DNA of 64,000 nucleotides from Desmodus rotundus (taxonomy: Eukaryota; Chordata; Mammalia; Chiroptera; Phyllostomidae): assembly GCF_022682495.2 (NCBI RefSeq), contig NC_071389.1:99923951-99987950 (forward strand), read 5' to 3'. The translations under genes and the position numbers were made by a program. Below are positions 49,411-58,595 of this stretch, piece by piece. Below the pieces are notes generated by a model. It made no database searches. It had not been told where the DNA came from and was given only the letters and a program-made list of their open reading frames with translations. Numbering within the stretch: position 1 is the stretch's first letter; the number at the start of each line of letters is the position of its first letter.

Positions 49411-50288
49411 AAAAAAAATTTTATTGTTATTCAATTACAGTTATATGCCTTTTCTCCCCATCCCTCCACCCCACCCCAGCTGAACCCACCTCCCTCCCCC
49501 ACCTCCACCCTCCCCCTTGATTTTCTCCATGTTATAGTAGTTCCTGTAATCCCCTCTTCCCACTGTCCCCACCCCACTCCCCCTGGCTATTGTTAGATTG
49601 TTTTTAACTTCAATTGTGGGGAACCATTCCAAGTGTGGGAAATGTGGCTCAGCCCCCACTCGGAAAACCAGTGGGGAGCGAGGTTGGCGGGCAGGACCCA
49701 TGTCCATGGATAAGTTCTCCAGTGGGAAATAAGGCCTGCATTGTACTTAGACTGCTATGAGACTTGCTCTTGCTAAAAAACTCCCTCACCCTGAATTGAG
49801 GAAGCAAATGTTTACTGAGTATCTTTATCTTCCCAGAATCTGGGCTAGACCCTCCAGGTATGGGACAAAGCCTTTTTGACCATTTCTCCTTTTACATTGC
49901 AAATGTCCTCCTTTGATGTATTCAGTGACTTCCTCTCCTGTGTCTGCAAAGATAACCACCCCAAACAAACCTATGAATAATAAATGAGGATCATCTTTGA
50001 TGTAGGAGGCCTAGAAAAACAATAAAGCCTGTCCAGGCGGGGGTGAAGGGGTCTCTCTCTAACTTGGAGAGTGGCCACATAGCCCCTTTTCCTCCACCGG
50101 ATTTCTATAGTCCTTGTGTATGTGTGTTTGAATACTGAAACCTCAACAGCAGATCTTGCAGGCCAAGATCTGCCTCATTCAATGTCTCTGGTTATATTTT
50201 GTTTGCTTTTTTCTTCTATTGATTATGTTCCAGTTAAAGGCAAGAATTACTTAAAAAAAGAAAAGGTGAAATACCATATGATCTCACC
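49411..50288 (-). mobile_element. L1 3' tail inserted in an L1 5' UTR, split by a solo LTR
   Basis: The minus strand carries an L1 3' UTR (49421-49614 and 50178-50238) with its tail on the left. It is broken at 49615-50177 by a solo LTR. Past 50240 comes an unrelated A-rich stretch, then 20 bp of L1 in the opposite sense (aaataccatatgatctcacc, 50269-50288). That is exactly the L1 sequence that should precede the 5' end of the minus part, so the tip appears inverted. Confidence 0.82.
49615..50177 (+). mobile_element. Solo LTR, endogenous retrovirus family A, with 6-bp duplication
   Basis: It starts TGTGGGGAACC, ends TGCCTCA and is flanked by exact TTCAAT repeats (49609-49614 and 50178-50183). 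Removing it restores the L1 3' UTR (aacttcaat|gtctctgg). AATAAA lies at 50021-50026. It matches 44431-45012 in reverse. It holds a perfect 10-bp stem with a 5-base loop at 50149-50173, four bases from the end. There is no internal retroviral sequence. Confidence 0.95.
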
Positions 50289-50319
50289 TTTTTTTTTGTT
50301 TTTTTAAGTAATTCTTGCC
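50239..50319. repeat. Inverted repeat at the retrocopy 5' boundary
   Basis: The arms 50239-50259 and 50299-50319 are perfect reverse complements over 21 bp. They extend inward imperfectly, through an A-run and T-run of unequal length, to ggtga and tcacc. The loop contains the 20-bp inverted L1 tip. The right arm overlaps the start of the FAM136A retrocopy. Confidence 0.9.
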
Positions 50320-52060
50320 ATTTTGGTGCGGTGAACCACGCGATCACCATGGCAGACTTGCATCAGCTTCAGGTACAGGAGGCAGTAGATTCCATGGTGA
50401 AAGAGAGTATCCGGAAGATGCAGGCCTTCAAATTCCGGTGTAGCACTAGCTGTTGTGAGGACAGCAAGGCATCCATGCACCAGGTGCACCAGTGCATGGA
50501 GCGCTGCCACGTACCTCCGGCTCAAGCCCAGGCCCTGGTTACCAGGGAGTTAGAGAAGTTCCAGGACTGCCTGGCCCGGTGCACCATGCGGTGCAAAGAC
50601 AAAGGCAAAGAATCAATAGATGCTGGGAGTAGAGAGCTTCAGGTGAAGCAGCAGCTGGAGAGTTGTGTGACCAAGTGTGTGGATGACCATATGAACCTCA
50701 TTCCATCCCTGACTAAGAAGATGAAGAAGTCTCTCTCATCCATTCAGAAATAGAAGCCTTTGCTATTGGCCATTGTGGCTGAGGGTAGGAATCTATTTAA
50801 AATAAAGAATGAGAATTTTGGTCTTTTAAGCAAAGTTTGTGAATGAAGAAATTAAGGATGGCTGCAAGGTTAAGGCATGTGTCACTTGCCTCTGGACACT
50901 AATTCTTTTATATTTTAATCCTAGAAAGTGCAATGGAAAAAAACTAGTGCTAAAATTTGGGTCAGAGGGTTTTTGAGAGCCTAAATTTTATGTGGTAAAT
51001 GCTTACTTTGGCAGCAGGTATTTCCCTCACACCAAGACAGAGCCCTCTAAGACACCAACAAGCAGACAGGCTCCTCTCACCTGCCAGTGATCTGGTGGAA
51101 TGTGAAGAGAGGTGTTTCTCTTTGTTGCCAACCTCCTGTTTACCATACCATTACCAAGTATCACCACACCATTTTGATAAGTAAAACAAAATCCACAAGG
51201 TCACTAACTTAGAAGGGGAAAAATGGTTTCTGGGTATTTGTTTTCCTTGTTTTTGTTGTATATACAAGGGCATGAAGTTGAGATGTGGAGTTGGAAGAGA
51301 CAGTTTGGATAAGATCTTTGAAAGCTTCCTTTGGATAGCTGTTTCTGTCCATCAAGGTATAGATGTGCACTTCTTAAATTCTCATGTCCACATGTGACAT
51401 CTTTCAGTTTGGAGATCCTCCAGAAACGTAAGAGGCAATGTCATACTGAGTATGGGAAGAAGACCTTCCTTCTCACTGGCTGCCGTGATGGGCCCTAAGC
51501 CTGTCTGCAGCAGAGTGACAGGACAATCTTGCAGTGGTACTCTACCTTGAAGGGAGAGGGGGTTTTGATTGTGTTATATACCAATATCAAGGAATGAACA
51601 ATGAAAGAGGAACTGTTGACTGCTTAATTAAGAGAATTATGAAGTACTGGGTTTGGAAAAAATCTGGTTTTCAGGAATGAAACCTAAACCCAGTATTGTT
51701 TACTTAGCATCCTAAAATACAGAGCCCTACTGAGACAATCCTTTCACAACAAGAGATCAAAGTAGAAAAAGTAAGCAACTCAGGTGAGCTGTGGCTCCTT
51801 TAGAGCAAAAGAGGAGCTGCCCCTCCCCCCAACCCCTCCACTACCAAATACTGATTTTGCCTAGGGGCTTTGCAGTGTGTAGTGTTCCAACCCCAGCTCT
51901 GGCACCTTACCATTTTGATAAGGATCTTGTCTTTTTTACCAACTTATTACTTGAAATAGTAATATAGTCTTTCTGTTTGGTGTTTCAGAACTATGATAGA
52001 TTTTCCTAGTGGTCTGGTTTTAAAAACCTAAATAAAGTTTACTTTTATTCCAAAAAAAAT
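50317..52060 (+). other. FAM136A: FAM136A processed retrocopy (full transcript copy)
   Basis: The copy comprises a short 5' UTR, an intronless coding sequence (50349-50753), a 3' UTR of about 1.3 kb with AATAAA at 52031, and a remnant tail of eight A at 52052-52059. TAATTCTT occurs at 50309-50316 and 52061-52068 and may be the target duplication. These are the marks of an L1-mediated processed copy. It lies inside the 5' UTR of the L1 at 48477-58595, in the same orientation, and therefore came after that L1. Confidence 0.88.
50349..50753 (+). CDS. FAM136A: FAM136A retrocopy coding sequence, intact, 134 codons
   Basis: The 134-residue product is recognisable as FAM136A (DUF842 family), a small mitochondrial protein of the intermembrane space. 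Four CX3C motifs are visible at residues 31-35, 49-53, 78-82 and 106-110, as expected for Cys-rich proteins oxidised on import. The start at 50349 is chosen for MADLHQLQVQEAV and its caccatgg context. An upstream in-frame ATG at 50331 would add six residues. The protein is about four residues shorter than the usual 138, with an in-frame loss near residues 18-20. No stops or shifts are present. It is intronless and surrounded by L1, so it is a retrocopy. It may be a young pseudogene or an expressed retrogene, and no own promoter is visible. Confidence 0.85.
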   Translation: MADLHQLQVQEAVDSMVKESIRKMQAFKFRCSTSCCEDSKASMHQVHQCMERCHVPPAQAQALVTRELEKFQDCLARCTMRCKDKGKESIDAGSRELQVKQQLESCVTKCVDDHMNLIPSLTKKMKKSLSSIQK

Positions 52061-53536
52061 TAATTCTTTATTATTATGTTTTTATTACTTTTTATTTCTT
52101 TTAACACCTTCTTCCACTCTTTCTCTTTCTTGTTCTACTTCTTCTTTCCCTCCCTTTATATTTCTTCTTCCTTCCATTTTGTTTGTTTGGTTTTTTTAAT
52201 CCCCACAAGTGAGACAATAATACCTGGAACTGTGAAAAGACCAGAGTTGGCCCCAAGAGGGGGCATCCCAACAACTGAGACAGTGAAACAAATTTCACAC
52301 TCCAGAAACTTGCAAGTTATTGTATATTTGCATTATTATATTTTTATTATTCTTACATCACTCATTTTATTAGTATTTTTGTACCTCTCTTCTCTCTGTT
52401 TAGTCTCCCTCCCTTGAGTGGTTAATTTGAATTGTTTGACTGGTTTCCCCTTGTTCTCTCCTTCATAGTGTATTGTTAATTAACTGTCTTTCACTTCACT
52501 TGGATTCCATTAGTACACTACTCTAGGACTTATACTCCCTACTCTAGTTATCCAGATCACATAGATTCTGCCATATGGTTGTTGCTTCATTACTATTGTA
52601 AATAATAGCTGTTCCATACATTTGTAAATACTACACAGAATCCCTCCCAATCTCAGGCCACTTCACTGTTTCCTGAACTTTATTACTGGCATGGTGAACT
52701 CTATTCTCTCACACATTACACCTATTTTCTACCCTTCACTCTCACTTTACCTCATAATCTGAATTCCCACAAGCTCACAGCTTTCTATCCATCTAACAAT
52801 CCTCCCTGCCCCCCACACACAATAAGAGTCTTATCTTCTTTCCACCTTTTCTAAAAAGTGGCTAGGTAGGCAAATTACGATGGCTAACACTATACGTATC
52901 CAAAGAATCTCGCCTATTCTCTAAGGGCTGGTACTTTAAATATAATATAACACATTCCTGCTGTCTTAACCCATTTCGCCTTCCCTCAACAACCTATCAC
53001 AAAAAAGATCAGGTGGAAGCTGTGAACACCAGGTACCTCCTGAGAGAAGAAACCCACCAACAAAAGAATCACCAAGCACTAAGAACAGAAGAAGGTGAAG
53101 AGGGAGTAGAAGCCACACTAACTCAACATAGGACCTATCTGAAAATACAACTAAATAGTGAAGAAATTACTAAGAATAAACAACTGAACAAGAGCAAGGG
53201 AAAAGCCTCAAAACCTTGTACACACTGAAGAACCAGCTCCTACACAACCTGCCCACACCTGCAAAACAGAAAACAAGAGGTGGGGGACAGACTGACCCTC
53301 AGACAACCAGCTGGTGAGAAGGACCCACCAAAGATAGACCCAACAACAACCAAAAACCAAAGACATACAGAGAGCCAACATAAACTACAGCTCAAGATCA
53401 GTAAGATCGGGAGATCAAGGAGACGTTACCACTGAATCTCACAGGTGTTCTATCACAGAAGTTCACACCATGAACCCAGGGGGTCAGATTAGAGCAATTT
53501 AAGAAGCAGAGGCTAACAAGAAGAGTCACACAAACA
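52061..53536 (+). promoter_or_regulatory. L1 5' UTR, second part
   Basis: This starts with the T/C-rich tract and continues with segments shared with 42960-44020 and 15900-16442, including the stretch about tcaagatcagt...gagatcaaggaga and the final aacaagaagagtcacacaaacagtggg. It completes the 5' UTR begun at 48477. Promoter activity is doubtful since it is separated from the 5' start. Confidence 0.65.
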
Positions 53537-54460
53537 GTGGGAAGACAAAGAAACAATCCCCAAATGAAAGGAAAGGAGGAAGTCTCAGAAACAATGCTAT
53601 AAGAAAAAGAGGTAAGTCAAATATAACATGTAGAGTTCAAAGAATTGGTTATAAGGAAGCTCAAAGAGCTCACACAAAATTACCAAAAACTACAGGGAAA
53701 CTACAAAGAACTTACTGCAAACTATATCAACATGAAAAGGGAAATAGAACTTATCAACAAGGGACAAGAGGAAATGAAGAATACAATTTCTGAACTAAAG
53801 AAGAGAGTAGAAGGATTGAAAGGCAGACTCGATGAAGCAGAGGATCAGATCAGAGAACTGGGGGACAAGGTAAAAAAACAACACCCAGAAGCAGCAAGAA
53901 AAGGAAAAGAGGCTCAGAAAGAATGAGGAGGGGTTAAGGGAAATGCAGGACAACATGAAACGTAATAATATCCATGTAATAGACATACTAGAAGGACTAG
54001 AGGAAGAGAAAGGGTTAGAAAACCTGTATGAAAAAGTAATGATGGAAAATTTCCTTAACCTGATGAGAGAAAAAGTCACACAAGTCCAGGAATCACAGAG
54101 AGTCCCAATCAAGGGGAATCCAGAGAGGCCCACTGCAAGACACATCATAACTAAAATAGCCAAATTCCAAGAAAAAGAAAGAATGTTAAAGGCAACAAGG
54201 GGGGAACGGGAAGTAACATACAAGGGAGAACAGATAAAGTTAGCAGTTGACATCTCAATGGAAATGCTCCAAGCCAGAAGAGAATGGCAAAAAATATTCC
54301 AAGTGGATGAGAACCAGAGGCTTGGAACCAAGACTCCTTTACCAAGCAAGGCTCTCAATCAAGACAGGAGGCCAAATAAGGAGTTTCACAGATGAAAGAA
54401 GTCTAAAAGAATATACTGCCACCACACCAGCTCTGCAAGAGAAGCTAAAGGGACAGCATA
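53537..54460 (+). pseudogene. L1 ORF1, start codon lost and frame broken
   Basis: The expected start reads GTG at 53537-53539 in place of ATG. A TAA follows near 53602. An open stretch at 53645-53926 holds the coiled coil and one at 53943-54395 the RRM-like and C-terminal domains (RNNIHVIDILEG, VTYKGEQIKLAVDISMEML). The end has run into a (GA)n repeat. Divergent and dead. Confidence 0.88.
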
Positions 54461-54472
54461 AGAAAAGGAAGG

Positions 54473-54476
<4 letters not shown>

Positions 54477-54513
<37 letters not shown>
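54477..54513. repeat. (GA)n microsatellite
   Basis: About 17 GA units lie in the ORF1-ORF2 gap of the L1, where related copies have only a few. It is a local expansion. Confidence 0.95.
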
Positions 54514-54515
<2 letters not shown>

Positions 54516-54536
54516 CACAGGTACAAAACAACGGCA

Positions 54537-57500
54537 ATGAATAAGTACCTACCAATAATAACCTTAAATGTAAATGGATTAAATGCTCCAATAAAAAGAC
54601 ATAGAAGAGCTGAATGGATAAGAAAGCATGACCCACACATACGCTGCCTAAAAGAGACCAATCTCAGGAAAAAGACCTACATAGACTGAAAGTGAAGTGC
54701 TGGAAACAAATTTTCCAAGCAAATGGACAGGAAAAAAAAGAGGGGTAGCAATATTCATATCAGACAAAATAGACTTCCAAAGAAGGGCCATAAAGAGAGA
54801 CCCAGAAGGTCACTTCATAATACTCAAAGGGAGAATCCACCAAGAGGACATAAACATTGTAAATATATATGCACCCAACATAGGAGCACCCAAATACATA
54901 AAGAAAATCTTGGAGGAGTTCAAGAAAGATATTAACAGCAACACTATTATAGTAGGGGATCTTAACACCCCACTATCAAAAATGTACAGGTCTTCCAAAC
55001 AAAATATCAACAAGGATACTGTGTCACTTAACAATACCCTAGAGGAAATGGACTTAACTGATAGATATAGAGCTTTTCATCCCAAAGAAGCAAAATACAC
55101 ATTCTTTTCAAGTGTCAATGGAAATTTTTCAAAGATAGACCACATGATAGGACACAAAGCAAGCCTCAACAAATTCAAGAAAATTGAAATCATATCAAGC
55201 ATTTTCTCTGACCACAAGGGACTGAAACTAGAAACCAACCCCAAAGGAAAAATCCCCAAACAATCAAAATCATGGAGACTGAATAGCATGCTATTAAACA
55301 ATGAATGAGTCAAGAACGAGATTACGGAAAAAATCAAAAACTTCCTGGAAACAAATGAAAATGCACTCACAACAACCCAAAACCTATGGGACACAGCAAA
55401 GGCAGTCCTGAGAGGGAAGTTCATAGCAACACAGGCCTACCCTAAGAAGATAGAAACATTTCAAACAAACAACCTAACCCTACACGTACAAGAACTCGAG
55501 TAACAACAACAAAGACAGCCCAGAGCAAGCAGAAGGAAGGAAACAACCGAGATCAGAGTGGAGTTAAATGACATAGAGACTAAAAGCACAATTCCAAGGA
55601 TCAATGAATCCAGGAGCTGGTTCTTTGAAAAGATAAACAACATCGATAAGCCTTTAAGTAGGCTCATCAAGAAAAAAAGAGAGAGGATCCAAATAAACAG
55701 AATTAGAAATAAGAGAGGAGAGATTACAACTGACACCACAGAAATACAAAGGATTGAAAGAAACTACTATGAAGAACAGTATGCTAAGAAATTAGAAAAC
55801 CTATATGAAATGGACACATTCCTAGAAATATATAATCTTCCAAAACTGAATGAAGAAGAAGCAGAAAACCTGAACAGACCAGTAACACCAGACGAAATTG
55901 AAGCAGTCATCAAAAAACTCACATCACACAAAAGCCCTGGACCAGATGGTTTCACAGGAGAATTCTACAAAGCATTTAAGGAAGAGCTAACCCCTATCCT
56001 TCACAGACTGTTTGAAAAAATCCACACTGTGGAAGACTCCCAAACTCTTTTATGAGGCCAGCATCATCCTAATCCCAAAACCAGATAAAGACACAATGAA
56101 GAAAGAAAACTTCAGGCCAATATCGCTGATGAACATAAACGTTAAAATTCTCAACAAAATATTAGCAAACTGCATCCAGCAATACATTAAAAAGATCATC
56201 CACCATGACCAAGTGGGATTCATCCCAGGGATGCAAGGATGGTACAATATTTGCAAATCAGTAAACATAATACATCACATCAACAACAGCAAAGACAAAA
56301 ATCACATGATCATATCAATAGATGCGGAAAAAGCGTTCGATAAGATACAGCACCCACTTCTGATAAAAACACTCAGCAAAGTGGGAATAAAGGGAGAATT
56401 CCTCAACATAATAAAGGCCATATATGAGAGACCTACAGCCAACATCATACTCAATGGACAAAAACTTAGAGCTTTCCCACTAAGATCAGGAAGGAGAAAA
56501 TATGCCCTCTCTCACCACTCCTATTCAACATAGTATTGCAAGTCCTAGCCACAGCAATCAGACAAGAAAAAGCAATAACAGGCATCCAAATTGGAAAGGA
56601 GGAAATGAAACTGTCACTGTTTGCAAATGACATGAGAGTGTACATGGAAAACCCTATAGAGTCCACCAAAAAACTCCTCGACCTAATAAATGAATTTGGC
56701 AAAACAGCTGGATACAAACTCAATACTCACAAATCAAAGGCATTCCTGTATACCAACAATGAAACTGCAGAAACATAAATCATGAAAAAAATCACATTTG
56801 ATATAGCAACAAGAAAAATAAAGTACCTAGGAATAAACCTAACCAAGGAGGCAAAAGACCTGTACTCAGAAAACTACACAACACTGAAGAAAGAAATTAA
56901 GGAAGACACAAACAAATGGAAACATGTACCATGTTCATGGATTGGGAGAATTAACATCATCAAAATGGCCATACTACCCAAAGCAATTTATAGATTCAAT
57001 GCAATCCCTATTAGAGTACCCATGACATATTTCACAGATATAGAACAAACATTTCAGAAATTCATATGGAACCATAAATGACCCCGAATAGCTGCAGCAA
57101 TTTTGAGAAAGAAGAACAAAGCAGAAGGAATCACAATACCCGATATCAAACTGTATTACAAGGCCACGGTAATCAAAACAGCCTGGTACTGGCATGAATA
57201 CAGGCACATAGACCAATGGAACAGAACAGAGAGCCCAGAAATAAACCCAAGTCTCTATGGTGAATTAATATTTGACAAAGGAGGCAGGAGCATAAAATGG
57301 GGCAAAAAAAGCCTCTTCAACAAATGGTGTTCGGAGATATGGACAGCTACGTGCAAAAAAATGAAACTTGATCACCAACTTACGCCATACACGAAAATAA
57401 ACTCAGGACGGATAAAAGACTTAAATATCAGTTGTGACACCATAACCGTCATTTAGGAAAACATTGGCCGGGAAATCTCAGACATTCCATGCAGCAAAAT

Positions 57501-58345
57501 CCTCACAGACACATCCCCTAAAGCAAGGGACATAAAAGAAAGAATAAACAAATGGGACCTCATCAAAATAAAAAGCTTATGCATGGCTAAAGAAAAGAGC
57601 ACCAAATTACAAAGAGAAACAACAGTATGGGAAAACATATTTGTAATGATACCTCAGACAAGGGCCTGATCTCCAAAATATATAAAGAACTCACACGACT
57701 CCAATCCAGGAAGACAAACAACCCAATTAAAAAATGGTCAAACGACTAGAACAGACACTTCTCCAAGGAAGACATACAGAAGGCCCAGAGACATATGAAA
57801 ACATGCTCAGCATCACTAGCCATCAGACAGATGCAAATTAAAACCACAGTGAGGTACCATCTCACACCAGTCAGAGTGGCCAACATAAGCAAATCCACAA
57901 ACAAATGTTGGAGAGGATGCAGAGAAAAGGGAACCCTAGTGCACTGTTGGTGGGAATGCAGACTGGTGAGGCCACTGTGGAAAACAGTATGGCATTTCCT
58001 CAGAAAACTAAAAAGGGAACTGTCCTTTGACCCAGCAATTCCGCTGCTGGAATTATACCCTAAGAACCCTGAAACACCAATCCAAAAGAACCTGTGCACC
58101 CCAATGTTCATAGCAGCACAATTTACAATAGCCAAGTACTGGAAGCAACCTAAGTGCCCATCAGCAAAAGAGTGGATCCAAAAACTATGGTATATTTACA
58201 CAACGGAATTCTATGCAGCAGAGAGAAAGAAGGAGCTTAACCCTTTGCAACAACAAGGATGAAGTGGGAGAGCATTATGCTAAGTGAAATAAGCCAGGTG
58301 GTGAGGGACAAATACCATATGATCTCACCTTTAACTGGAACATAA
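54537..58345 (+). pseudogene. L1 ORF2, frameshifted, RT box FAND
   Basis: The ATG at 54537 reads MNKYLPIITLNVNGLN. A one-base loss near 54670 shifts the frame. The longest open part is 203 codons (54697-55308), covering the endonuclease (GDLN near 54955, SDH kept near 55210). It ends at a TGA that replaces Trp. The RT continues in pieces (55558-57081) with FAND at 56620-56631 in place of FADD. The Cys/His motif is near 57905-57960 and the natural stop at 58343-58345. Not functional. Confidence 0.92.
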
Positions 58346-58595
58346 TCGACAGAAGAAAAAAGCAAACAAAATATAACCAGAGACATTGAAGTTAAGAACA
58401 ATCTAACAATAGCCAGGGGGTAGGGGGGACAGTGGGAAGAGGGGATTACAGGAACTACTCTAAAGGACACATGGAAAAAACCAAGGGGAAGGGTGGAGTT
58501 GGCTGAGGGAGGTGGGTTCAGCTGGGGTGAGGTGGAGGGATGCGGAGAAAAGGCATACAACTGTAATTGAATAACAACAAAAATTAAAAAAAAAA

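Larger units (their letters stand above)
48477..58595 (+). mobile_element. Full-length L1 whose 5' UTR is split by about 2.65 kb of insertions
   Basis: The 5' UTR starts near 48477 (gagaatatggtggcc, a decayed AAGATGGCGG site) and runs to 49410. It resumes at 52061 with a pyrimidine tract and cacaagtgagacaataatacctgg, exactly as in the uninterrupted 5' UTR at 42930-42980. ORF1 (53537-54460), ORF2 (54537-58345) and a 3' UTR with A-tail (58575-58595) follow. Removing the inserts leaves about 7.5 kb. No clear target duplication was found. The coding parts are dead. Confidence 0.92.

Noticed and set aside
44431..50177. The two family A LTRs as the ends of one provirus
   Set aside because: They are in opposite orientation, each has its own different 6-bp duplication, and the DNA between them is L1.
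50331..50753. FAM136A as the native gene
   Set aside because: It is intronless, ends in an A-tail and lies within L1 sequence, so it is a retrocopy rather than the parental locus.
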